The position numbers and the translations under genes are program-made. Source: an uncultured Acetatifactor sp. (GTDB taxonomy: Bacteria > Bacillota > Clostridia > Lachnospirales > Lachnospiraceae). From it: a stretch of DNA of 64,000 bases. Below are positions 51,544 through 59,852 of the stretch, piece after piece. The notes under the pieces were generated by a model. That model was given only the letters and a program-made list of their open reading frames with translations. It was not told the DNA's origin and did no database searches. The stretch is taken from assembly GCA_910584865.1 (NCBI GenBank), contig CAJUCE010000016.1, positions 44,629 through 108,628 on the forward strand, in the 5' to 3' direction. How positions within the stretch are numbered: the first letter of the stretch is position 1; every line of letters begins with the position of its first letter.

Positions 51544-52749
51544 ATGACAAAGCAGGAATATATGCAAAAACTGCAGGAGAAGCTGGAACGTTTCGGACAG
51601 GAGCTGCAGGAGGAGATTCTGGAGGATTACAGGCAGCATTTTGCCGAGGGCGGAAATCAGGGAAAGTCCGAGGAAGAGATTATAGAGGAACTGGGCAATA
51701 TCGAGGATATGATAAGGGAGCTGTCGGAGGAGGACCTCCCCGAGGGATTTGCTCAGGGAAATCCGGAGCCTGTGGCCGCGCAGGAACTGACAAAAGCTGC
51801 GGCAGACGGAGAACGGGCCGGGAAGAGTACGGATCTGAAGAGAAGCTTTGCCTATTCCGGATATTATAAGGGGATTGTATTGGAGGGCAAGGCCGCCAAT
51901 ATTAACGTGGGACGTTCGGAAGACGACAAGATTCATGTGGAATATGAGGCAAAGGGTGTCAGCAATCAGCTGAATTATGAGTATTATCAATATGAGGAGG
52001 AAGGTACCTTCTATGCCGGAGTCAAGCGCAGAAAGGGAGCAAAGGAAGACGGCGACAATGAAGAGACAATGGTGAAAGTGACACTCTTCGGCAGGACGAT
52101 TATATCTTATGGAAATATCGGTAATTTCAGCAGCGGCGGACAGAATATCACCCTGACGGTGAAGGTGCCCAGGGGCATACCGAAGCTGGTGATGAAAGTG
52201 GGCAGCGGGAATATGTGCGTTTCGGATCTGGAACTGGAATCCTTTGAGGGGAACAGCGGCAGCGGAAACGTAGAGCTGAATGAGCTGGTGGCCGACAGGA
52301 TGAAGGCCCATACCGGAAGCGGAAATATCGCGGCCCACCATGCGGAATTTATATCCGGAAACTTCGAGACGGGAAGCGGGAACGTGAAGGCGGAGAGGAT
52401 AAAGGGACGGGACGTAAGGTGCAGTACCGGAAGCGGAAATATCAAGATAGATTCCGCGGCGGCGGTCTACCATCTCTCTACCGGAAGCGGAAATATCAGG
52501 GCTGTGGCCGTGGGAGAGGCCGAGAGTATGGAGCTGACTACCGGAAGCGGCAGTATCAAGCTGGAGCTGGAAGGGCCGAAAGGAATGGAGAGCACGGTCA
52601 GAAGCGGTTCCGGGAGCATACATATCGACTGGAACGGTGAAGAGAGCCAGAAGGTGAAAAACGGAACCTATGCCTACGGAAACAGTGCCTGCAAGGTAAG
52701 GGCGAATACCGGAAGCGGAAGCATCCGGATTTCCGGCAGGGAAGCATAA
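51544..52749 (+). CDS. DUF1700/DUF4097 protein with GSGN beta-repeat stack
   Basis: A 401-residue protein. Residues 1-70 form a HAAS/DUF1700 helical domain (KQEYMQKLQEKLERFGQELQ, EEIIEELGN). Residues 100-400 form a DUF4097 beta-solenoid built on recurring TGSGNI or SGSGNV turns, about nine of them, spaced 18-25 residues. No signal peptide or membrane helix is visible, unusual for DUF4097 proteins, which are mostly membrane-linked. It is paired with padR four bases upstream, so it is probably the effector or sensor whose expression PadR controls. Function unknown. Confidence 0.88.
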   Translation: MTKQEYMQKLQEKLERFGQELQEEILEDYRQHFAEGGNQGKSEEEIIEELGNIEDMIRELSEEDLPEGFAQGNPEPVAAQELTKAAADGERAGKSTDLKRSFAYSGYYKGIVLEGKAANINVGRSEDDKIHVEYEAKGVSNQLNYEYYQYEEEGTFYAGVKRRKGAKEDGDNEETMVKVTLFGRTIISYGNIGNFSSGGQNITLTVKVPRGIPKLVMKVGSGNMCVSDLELESFEGNSGSGNVELNELVADRMKAHTGSGNIAAHHAEFISGNFETGSGNVKAERIKGRDVRCSTGSGNIKIDSAAAVYHLSTGSGNIRAVAVGEAESMELTTGSGSIKLELEGPKGMESTVRSGSGSIHIDWNGEESQKVKNGTYAYGNSACKVRANTGSGSIRISGREA

Positions 52750-52756
52750 AATCTTT

Positions 52757-52819
52757 AAAAGGCTGTATGATGCCGGGGCATTTCGGAAATCCGCCCCGGG
52801 ATGTCAGACAGCCTTTTTT
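52757..52819 (+). terminator. Terminator of padR operon
   Basis: AAAAGGCTGT and ACAGCCTTTT form a perfect 10-bp outer stem with an inner CCGGGGC/GCCCCGG stem, followed by TTTTTT. Confidence 0.85.
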
Positions 52820-52872
52820 GTTCCCATTATATGTAGAAAATATGATGAAATCTTTAAGGTTTTATAACTTAA

Positions 52873-52901
52873 TTGAAAAGCGGGTATATTGGTGATATAA
52901 T
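52873..52901 (+). promoter_or_regulatory. Promoter of the acyltransferase gene
   Basis: TTGAAA, 17-bp spacer, TATAAT, then ACTGACTCAAAAGGAC, which shares GAC-CAAAAGGAC with the glgC repeat unit but lacks its right arm. Confidence 0.65.
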
Positions 52902-52981
52902 ACTGACTCAAAAGGACTTTTAACGGCCTTATTCAGGGCGGGAGATTCAGGAAAGATTACGATTTCAGGGAGGAAGGCAGG

Positions 52982-54202
52982 ATGGCGCAGACTGCAGAAG
53001 CGGAAAATAAAAGCACACAAAACGAAATGGAAAACAATTCAGGACCGAAGCGCGAACGGATGGCAAATCTGGAATTGCTGCGCTGTGTGGCGATGATGAT
53101 GGTGGTAGTGCTGCATTATCTGGGAAAGGGCAATCTGCTGGCCGAGCTGACGCAGCCTGATTTTACCGGGGCGCAGCAGGCAGCCTGGCTGTTGGAATGT
53201 TTCTGCATCGTGGCGGTGAATGTGTACATGTTCATCAGCGGATACTTTTTATGTAATTCCTCGTTCAAATTTAGCAGGCTGATACAATTGTTGCTGCAGG
53301 TGTGGTTCTATTCAGTGGTTTTCGGCCTGGCCGGGGCGCTGAGCGGCGTGATGAGAGGACCGGATTTTGATGTGCATTATCTGCTGACCCTGATTTTCCC
53401 CATTTCCATGGGACATTACTGGTTTATGACGGCATATGTATTTCTGTATTTGCTGCTGCCGTTTTTGGGAACGGCGGTGAGGCGGATGACCAGAGCGCAG
53501 ATGCAGATTGCTCTGGGGCTTATGCTGTTTACATTCTGCGTTATCAAAAGTGTGGTGCCGGTGCGTTTTGAAATGGATGGTTTGGGTTATGACTGGCAAT
53601 GGTACCTGTGCGTGTTTATGACGGCGGCTTATATCAGAAGATTCGGATGCCGTTTCCTGGAGAAGAAGTGGAGCGGCCCCCTCTTGTACGGCGGCGGATG
53701 TGTGCTGATCTTTGGGGTGACGCTTCTGCTGCGTGGTATTTATCTGCGGACAGGCAGCCTGGAGACCGTGCTGGGGATCTGCCTGGAATACAATCATATT
53801 CTGCCTTTGGCGGCTGCGGTGGGACTGTTTGCAATTTTTTCCGGAATCAGGATTCAGGGGAAGACGGCTGGTTTGATCAACCGTATTGCGCCCGCTACTT
53901 TGGGGGTATATCTGCTTCATGAGAATCTGGGACTGCGTTATACCTGGCAAAACTGGCTGGGAGCCGAAAATGCGGCGCAGGCCATTGCCGGAAACACTGC
54001 GGGGGCATATGTAAGCCTGCTTCTCCATACGGCAGCAGCGGCAGTCATTGTCTTTGTCTGCGGGGTGTTGGTGGAAACGGTTCGAAAAGGAATCTTCGGC
54101 GTGCTGTATCGTGGTTTTTCCGGGATCGGATTCCATGGCAGGCTGGCAGGCCGGATCAGGAAGGCAGATGCGGTATTTCAGACAGAGCCGGGAAAAGAAT
54201 AA
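52982..54202 (+). CDS. Membrane acyltransferase (acyltransferase-3/OafA-like)
   Basis: A 406-residue integral membrane protein with ten or so helices that should transfer an acyl group, often acetyl, to a cell-surface sugar. The family start is visible after a 35-residue hydrophilic leader: RMANLELLRCVAMMMVVVLH (Arg and His of the active region), followed by YMFISGYFLC and MGHYWFMTAYVFLYLLLPFL. GGGAGGAAGG precedes ATG. It is followed by a large membrane protein 21 bp later, so the pair may act on the same surface polymer. Confidence 0.87.
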   Translation: MAQTAEAENKSTQNEMENNSGPKRERMANLELLRCVAMMMVVVLHYLGKGNLLAELTQPDFTGAQQAAWLLECFCIVAVNVYMFISGYFLCNSSFKFSRLIQLLLQVWFYSVVFGLAGALSGVMRGPDFDVHYLLTLIFPISMGHYWFMTAYVFLYLLLPFLGTAVRRMTRAQMQIALGLMLFTFCVIKSVVPVRFEMDGLGYDWQWYLCVFMTAAYIRRFGCRFLEKKWSGPLLYGGGCVLIFGVTLLLRGIYLRTGSLETVLGICLEYNHILPLAAAVGLFAIFSGIRIQGKTAGLINRIAPATLGVYLLHENLGLRYTWQNWLGAENAAQAIAGNTAGAYVSLLLHTAAAAVIVFVCGVLVETVRKGIFGVLYRGFSGIGFHGRLAGRIRKADAVFQTEPGKE

Positions 54203-54223
54203 CAGATAGAAAGGATAGGAAAG

Positions 54224-56161
54224 ATGACAGGAAAAGACAGAAGGCGATCCGGAGCCGGGCTGCGCCTGGGTAATTTGCTGGAAAATCTGTTTATCGTGAT
54301 TCTGGCCTTTTATCCGCTCCGCCATATCAGCTGGGGGCTTGATCTATGGGATACAGGATATAATTATGCGAATTTTGAATATATGGGGACAGAACACATG
54401 GATCCCATGTGGCTGTTTTCCACGTATCTGGCAAATGTCTTCGGCAGGCTGCTGACCGGGCTGCCCAATGCGGATACGCTGCGGGGGATGAATCTGTATA
54501 CGGGGCTTGTAGTCAGCGCGCTGGCGCTTGCGGGATATTTTTTCTGTACCAGACAGCTGAAGATTCCCCGTGCAATTGCTTTTGTCGGGGAGATGACTGC
54601 GATCAGCCTGTGCTGGTGTCCCACAGCCGTTTTGTATAATTATCTCACCTATGTGTTTTTCCTGGCCTCCTTTATTCTGCTCTATCTGGGGCTGACCGGG
54701 GAAAAGAAGGGCTGTCTGGTTGGGGCAGGCGCTTTTCTCGGAGCAAATGTGCTGGTGCGTTTTTCCAATTTGCCGGAGGCGGCCATGATTGTGGCGGTCT
54801 GGGCCTATGACGTCATCCTGTGGCTGGAAGAGAGAAAGCACACAGGGGAAACGGTCGGAAAGCGGGAAAAGTTTTGGCCCAGGGTGTTTTGGCATACGCT
54901 CTGGTGTCTGGCGGGATATGCGGGCGCCCTGGTCCTGGTCCTGCTCCATATCCATATCCGTTACGGAATAGATGAATATGTGACAGGAATCATCAGGCTG
55001 TTTTCCATGACGGACAGGGCTGTCAATTACAAACCCGTGGCCATGATTCTGGGCATTGCGGAGCAGTATATGGAAAATATGTACTGGGTAGCGCGCATGG
55101 GCGTGATTTTGCTGGGAGGCATGGTGCTCTTTGCGGTAAGCGGCCGACTGGAGGAGCGTCTTTCCGGGGGCGGAGCACAGGCAGGAAGACATGGAGGTCA
55201 GACGGCGAAGGTTCTGCATATTGGTACCAGGATACTGTGGGGAGCAGTCAGCATCGCCATGCTTGTCTGGCTCTATAAACGGGAATTCTGTTCTCTGCTT
55301 TTTTACAGCTATGATCCCATCTGGAGACCGGGGCCCATTTTCCTGATGCTCACCATGCTGATTGCCGTTGTCCGGATCTTCCATAAGGACAGCCCAAGGG
55401 AGGAAAAGCTGATCAGCGGTATGGTGATGCTGGTGATCCTCCTGACGCCTATCGGCAGCAATAACGGGATTCTGCCCAGCCTGAACAATTTGTTCATCGT
55501 AGCGCCCTATGCTCTCTGGCAGAGCTGGCGCTTCCTTCGATATGTGGGAGAACGGAGGATAAGAGGAGGGGTATTGCTGTCCGCTTTTCCCGCAAAGGGC
55601 CTTTTGACGGCATTTCTGGCGCTGTGCCTGTTCCAGTTCGGGGCCTTCGGTGCAAAGTTTGCATTTGCCGAGGCCACGGGAATACAGGATGCCACTGCCA
55701 GCGTGGAGAACAATGCCATTCTGAAGAATGTCAGGATGAGTCCGAATAAGGCTCAATGGATGACGGAATTAAGCGCTTATGTAAATGAAAATTCGCTGGA
55801 GGGAAGGGAGGTCATTTTGTACGGGTGGATTCCCGGGCTGGCATATTATCTGCAGATGCCGCCTGCATTTAACTCCTGGAGCGATCTTGAATCTTATCAT
55901 CCGGAGGTTATGAAAGAGGAGATGGACCTGCTGGAGGAGCAGATTTCAGGAGGACAGGGGGAGAAACCGGTGATCATTCTGGAGAAGCGATACGGGATAT
56001 ATGCCGAGGGAGGAGCAAGAGCTCTGACGGCGGCCGGTTCTTCCAAGGCGGAGATCCGCAAAATGATGTCTGACATCAAATGGTCCATGGTGCTGAAATT
56101 TATGGAACAATTTGATTACAGGCAAAGCTTTAAAAATGATAAGTTTTCGGTTTACCAGTAA
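54224..56161 (+). CDS. Polytopic membrane protein, possibly glycosyltransferase-like
   Basis: A 645-residue protein with 11 to 13 hydrophobic helices in the first 490 residues and a soluble C-terminal domain (about 500-645). An acidic motif, LDLWDTGYNYANFEYMG, follows the first helix, in the position where GT-C/Dol-P-mannose-type glycosyltransferases carry catalytic Asp residues. The C-terminal part (VILYGWIPGLAYYLQMPPAF, FDYRQSFKNDKFSVYQ) resembles extracellular domains of such enzymes. This assignment is an inference from topology. It starts 21 bp after the acyltransferase; the two probably share an operon. Confidence 0.65.
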   Translation: MTGKDRRRSGAGLRLGNLLENLFIVILAFYPLRHISWGLDLWDTGYNYANFEYMGTEHMDPMWLFSTYLANVFGRLLTGLPNADTLRGMNLYTGLVVSALALAGYFFCTRQLKIPRAIAFVGEMTAISLCWCPTAVLYNYLTYVFFLASFILLYLGLTGEKKGCLVGAGAFLGANVLVRFSNLPEAAMIVAVWAYDVILWLEERKHTGETVGKREKFWPRVFWHTLWCLAGYAGALVLVLLHIHIRYGIDEYVTGIIRLFSMTDRAVNYKPVAMILGIAEQYMENMYWVARMGVILLGGMVLFAVSGRLEERLSGGGAQAGRHGGQTAKVLHIGTRILWGAVSIAMLVWLYKREFCSLLFYSYDPIWRPGPIFLMLTMLIAVVRIFHKDSPREEKLISGMVMLVILLTPIGSNNGILPSLNNLFIVAPYALWQSWRFLRYVGERRIRGGVLLSAFPAKGLLTAFLALCLFQFGAFGAKFAFAEATGIQDATASVENNAILKNVRMSPNKAQWMTELSAYVNENSLEGREVILYGWIPGLAYYLQMPPAFNSWSDLESYHPEVMKEEMDLLEEQISGGQGEKPVIILEKRYGIYAEGGARALTAAGSSKAEIRKMMSDIKWSMVLKFMEQFDYRQSFKNDKFSVYQ

Positions 56162-56263
56162 TAAAAAACGGGAAATCGGCAGAATGCCGTCGGCGGATTG
56201 TATTTTGCTGTCGGTTCGGACTATCGTTCAGGAGAGGTGCCCCGGATGGGGAAAGGCCCCCGG

Positions 56264-57274
56264 CTATAAAAGCTGGAGGCCCATTTTTTTCGCTTCTTCC
56301 ATCACATTTTCCGGCCAGAGGGAGCATTGTACCTCTCCGATATGAGCTTTGCGCAGGAAGAACATACAGATTCGAGACTGGCCGATACCGCCGCCGATGG
56401 TGTAGGGCAGTTCTTCATTGATTACTGCCTGGTGAAAGGGAAGTTCGGCTCTTTCCATGCATCCGGCCATGCGCAGCTGGGTCAGCAGCGATTCCCGGTC
56501 CACACGGATGCCCATGCTGGACAGCTCCAAAGCAATGTCCAGGACGGGATAGTAGACGATAATGTCCGCATTCAGAGCCCAGTCGTCATAGTCTGGGGCC
56601 CGGCCGTCATGCGGTTTGCCGTCTCCCAACGGGCCGCCGATCTGCATGACGCACACCGCTCCCTTGGCCTTTGCGATATAGTACTCCCGTTCCTTGGGAG
56701 TATTGTCGGGAAACATTTCTTCCAGTTCACCGGTGGTGATGAAAAAGATGTCATGGGGAAGGATTTCCTCAATATAATCATAGTGGATGGACATGAACTT
56801 TTCCGTCTTGCGCAGTACCTTGTAGACTGTGCGTACAGTGTCTTTTAAAGTGTCCGGATTTCGTTCTTCCTTCTTGATGATTTTCTCCCAGTCCCACTGA
56901 TCCACATAGATGGAATGGATATTGTCAACCTCCTCATCTCTTCGGATGGCGCTCATATCTGTATACAGTCCTTCTCCTGCCAGAAAGCCGTATTTTTTCA
57001 GGGCGAAACGCTTCCATTTTGCCAGAGAATGCACAATTTCGGCTTCTCTGCCGTCCTGATGTTTAATGTCGAAGCTCACCGGCCGTTCCACACCGTTTAA
57101 GTTATCGTTCAGACCGGATTTGGGATCCACCATCAGGGGGGCGGATACTCGTAGCAGATTCAGGCGCTCGGCCAGCAGCCGCTGAAAGAAATCCTTTACC
57201 GTTTTGATGGCAACCTGGGTCTCGTACAGGCTTAATCCGGATTCGTAGTCTTTTGGTAATGAGATATTGGGCAT
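56264..57274 (-). CDS. asnA: Aspartate--ammonia ligase
   Basis: Makes asparagine from aspartate, ammonia and ATP. The 336-residue length is standard. It is related to class II aminoacyl-tRNA synthetases: LNLLRVSAPLMVDPKSGLND, VERPVSFDIKHQ, IYVDQWDWEKII and the C-terminal YTIGGGIGQSRICMFFL. GGAGGATACATTT precedes ATG. Its promoter (minus strand TTGCAA, 17 bp, TTAAAT at 57465-57437) gives a leader of about 155 bases that contains a long inverted repeat. It converges with the glycosyltransferase-like gene over 102 bp. Confidence 0.96.
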   Translation of the reverse strand: MPNISLPKDYESGLSLYETQVAIKTVKDFFQRLLAERLNLLRVSAPLMVDPKSGLNDNLNGVERPVSFDIKHQDGREAEIVHSLAKWKRFALKKYGFLAGEGLYTDMSAIRRDEEVDNIHSIYVDQWDWEKIIKKEERNPDTLKDTVRTVYKVLRKTEKFMSIHYDYIEEILPHDIFFITTGELEEMFPDNTPKEREYYIAKAKGAVCVMQIGGPLGDGKPHDGRAPDYDDWALNADIIVYYPVLDIALELSSMGIRVDRESLLTQLRMAGCMERAELPFHQAVINEELPYTIGGGIGQSRICMFFLRKAHIGEVQCSLWPENVMEEAKKMGLQLL

Positions 57275-57289
57275 AAATGTATCCTCCTA

Positions 57290-57410
57290 TTCCAGTTCCG
57301 CATCCGCGCTCCCGATACCCAAGCATGGGCGAAGGATTTTCGGCCGCGAAGAGAAGCGTCCGAAAATTCTTCGGGGTACCGTGAGCGCGGATGCTGTTTC
57401 CAGTTCCGCA
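57290..57410 (-). promoter_or_regulatory. Structured leader of asnA: long inverted repeat flanked by direct repeats
   Basis: GCATCCGCGCTC (57300-57311) and GAGCGCGGATGC (57383-57394) form a perfect 12-bp stem. Inside, GATACC/GGTACC and GAAGGATTTTCGG/CCGAAAATTCTTC pair further. TTCCAGTTCCGCA occurs on both flanks (57290-57302 and 57398-57410). The right end on the minus strand runs into the ribosome site. No T run follows. The rest of the gap (57411-57788) holds the asnA promoter and a CCGTCA/TGACGG hairpin near 57488. Confidence 0.7.
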
Positions 57411-57788
57411 GCAAGCCGCTTAATCTATCCTTTCTTATTTAACAGCTTTTTCGGAGTTTTTGCAATAGTTTTTTGTAAAAAATGGAGCTGCCGTCATTTT
57501 GACGGAAAATAAACGGCATATAGAAATAAAATCAGCGAAATGAAAAAAATCGCTGCAAATAATAGCAAAAGAACACGAGCGCGCCCGTTCTGTGTATAAT
57601 TTTGACATAATGTAAGGGAAATCGCGATGATTTGGAGTTGCTGTAACAAACAGTTGTCTTTTATAATGGGAAAGTACGAATTTAGACAATTTATGGTTGT
57701 GTTTCGCGCGTTTGCCGACGGCAGCGGAACAAAAGGCGTCGGTCAGAAGCCGGGACGGACGCTAAATGAAAAATCAGGAGGTAATTCG

Positions 57789-58310
57789 ATGGAACAGCTG
57801 AATATTACGGCTACGAAGGATAATGAGAGAATTTACAAAATACTTGGCGATTTGATGAACGGAGACAAAGAGTTTCAGATTATGATTACGGTACCTTCCG
57901 GAAAGAGCGCGGCCAGGCGCCAGACGGTACAGGAACCGCCCAAGCCTGAGGTGGCCAGGGATCTGGAGCAGGATGTGACAGATATGATACACGAGATCGG
58001 CGTTCCGGCACATATCAAAGGGTATCAGTACTTAAGGGAAGCGATCATGATGTCCGTGGAAGATCCGGGAATGATCAGCTCGATTACCAAGATTCTCTAT
58101 CCCACTATAGCCAAGCGTTTTCAGACTACGCCCAGCCGTGTGGAACGGGCGATCAGGCATGCGATTGAAGTGGCATGGAGCAGAGGAAGGATGGAAACGT
58201 TGGATGCATTGTTCGGCTATACGATCGACACCGGAAAGGGAAAACCGACAAATTCGGAATTTATTGCGCTGATAGCTGACAGAATCCGTCTTTCTTATCG
58301 CGGAGAATAG
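57789..58310 (+). CDS. Spo0A C-terminal DNA-binding domain protein lacking a receiver domain
   Basis: A 173-residue protein. Residues 60-172 are a complete Spo0A effector domain: VTDMIHEIGVPAHIKGYQYL, SITKILYPTIAKRFQTTPSR, VERAIRHAIEVAWSRGRMET and GKPTNSEFIALIADRIRLS. Residues 1-58 are not a response-regulator receiver, so the usual phosphorylation site is absent. The start at 57789 follows AGGAGG; the open frame before it is not receiver-like. It may bind 0A boxes without phosphorylation control or compete with the true Spo0A. A second, full-length Spo0A elsewhere in the genome is expected. Confidence 0.88.
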   Translation: MEQLNITATKDNERIYKILGDLMNGDKEFQIMITVPSGKSAARRQTVQEPPKPEVARDLEQDVTDMIHEIGVPAHIKGYQYLREAIMMSVEDPGMISSITKILYPTIAKRFQTTPSRVERAIRHAIEVAWSRGRMETLDALFGYTIDTGKGKPTNSEFIALIADRIRLSYRGE

Positions 58311-58354
58311 GTAAAAAATAGAAAAATGTACTTTTCACTGAACCGGAATTGTTG

Positions 58355-58373
58355 TATAATAAAAAAGTATAAT
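58355..58373 (+). promoter_or_regulatory. Two overlapping -10 elements before glgA
   Basis: TATAAT at 58355 and again at 58368, about 35-50 bp before the glgA start. No strong -35 is seen for either. TATAATATAGTTT is shared with the ATP synthase promoter region at 24521. Confidence 0.4.
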
Positions 58374-58405
58374 ATAGTTTCAGCAGTGGTCAGTGGAGGT
58401 TTCCG

Positions 58406-59851
58406 ATGAAGAAAATTCTTTTTGCGGCATCAGAGGGAGTACCATTTATCAAAACGGGCGGTTTGGCCGATGTGGTGGGCTCCCTGCCGAAATGTGTTGA
58501 CAAGCAGTATTTTGATGTGAGGGTCATTATTCCCAAATATGCCTGTATGAAGCAGGAAATGAAGGATAAGATGAGATATGTGACCCATTTTTACATGGAC
58601 TTTAACTGGACAAGTGCATATGTAGGTGTCTTGGAAGCGGAGGAGGAAGGAGTACATTATTATTTTATTGACAATGAGTATTACTTCAGCGGCAATAAGG
58701 TCTATACCGACAATCAGAAGTGGGAGATAGAACGCTATGCCTATTTTTCCAAAGCCGCGCTTTCCGTGTTGCCCGTGGTGGGATTCCAGCCGGACGTGAT
58801 TCATTGTCATGACTGGCAGACCGGCCTGATTCCCGTCTATATGAAAGAGCGGTTCAGAGGCGGAGACTTTTACCGCAACATGAAGTCCGTGATTACCATC
58901 CACAATCTGAAGTTCCAGGGGAAATGGGATACCAAGACCGTGAGAAGTATAACCGGGCTGTCAGATTATTTCTTTACTTCCGACAAGCTGGAGGCTTATA
59001 AGGATGCCAACCTTTTAAAGGGAGGGATCGTCTATGCTGATGCGGTGACCACGGTGAGCGATACTTATGCGGAGGAGATCAAGACGCCTTTCTACGGCGA
59101 GGGGCTGGACGGGCTTCTCCGGGCCAGAAGCGGTGATCTGAGAGGTATCGTAAACGGGATCGACTATGAGGAATTCAATCCGGAGACCGACAAATTGATC
59201 GCAAATCCTTACAATGCCGATAATTTCCGCAAGGAGAAGGTGAAAAACAAGCGTGCGCTGCAGGAGGAGCTGGGACTTAAGGTCGATGATAAAAAGATGA
59301 TGATCGGCGTGGTATCGAGACTTACCGATCAAAAGGGCTTCGATCTGATTGCCTATGTCATGGACGAATTGTGCCAGGATGATATACAGCTGGTGGTATT
59401 GGGAACCGGCGAAGAGCGGTATGAGAATATGTTCCGTCATTTCGACTGGAAGTATAACGACAAGGTGTCGGCGAACATCTATTATTCCGATGCGCTGTCC
59501 CATAAGATATATGCTTCCTGCGATGCTTTCCTGATGCCGTCTCTGTTTGAACCCTGCGGCCTGAGCCAGCTGATGGCGCTGCGTTACGGTACGATCCCCA
59601 TTGTGAGAGAGACAGGAGGGCTGAAGGATACGGTAGAGCCTTACAATGAATACGAAAGCAGAGGCACGGGTTTCAGCTTTACCAATTATAATGCCCACGA
59701 GATGCTGAATGCGGTCCGCTATGCGCAGCGTATATATTACGACAAGAAGCGCGAGTGGAACAAGATGGTCGACAGGGCGATGGCGGCAGATTTTTCATGG
59801 CATGTATCTGCGGCAAAATATCAGGAAATGTATGATTGGCTGATAGGTTGA
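58406..59851 (+). CDS. glgA: Glycogen synthase (ADP-glucose)
   Basis: Adds glucose from ADP-glucose to growing glycogen; GT5 family. The 481-residue length is standard. The ADP-glucose motif KTGGLADVVGSLPK lies at 16-29; VIHCHDWQTGLIPVYMKE, VVSRLTDQKGFDLI and FEPCGLSQLMALRYGTIPIV (the C-terminal catalytic loop) follow. GGAGG precedes ATG. It is 13 kb from glgC-glgD but in the same direction, and follows a Spo0A-like gene, which fits granulose synthesis linked to sporulation. Confidence 0.97.
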   Translation: MKKILFAASEGVPFIKTGGLADVVGSLPKCVDKQYFDVRVIIPKYACMKQEMKDKMRYVTHFYMDFNWTSAYVGVLEAEEEGVHYYFIDNEYYFSGNKVYTDNQKWEIERYAYFSKAALSVLPVVGFQPDVIHCHDWQTGLIPVYMKERFRGGDFYRNMKSVITIHNLKFQGKWDTKTVRSITGLSDYFFTSDKLEAYKDANLLKGGIVYADAVTTVSDTYAEEIKTPFYGEGLDGLLRARSGDLRGIVNGIDYEEFNPETDKLIANPYNADNFRKEKVKNKRALQEELGLKVDDKKMMIGVVSRLTDQKGFDLIAYVMDELCQDDIQLVVLGTGEERYENMFRHFDWKYNDKVSANIYYSDALSHKIYASCDAFLMPSLFEPCGLSQLMALRYGTIPIVRETGGLKDTVEPYNEYESRGTGFSFTNYNAHEMLNAVRYAQRIYYDKKREWNKMVDRAMAADFSWHVSAAKYQEMYDWLIG

Positions 59852-59852
59852 A

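Noticed and set aside
57290..57465. T-box riboswitch upstream of asnA
   Set aside because: The T-box sequence (AGGGTGGnACCGCG) and a terminator/antiterminator pair are missing.
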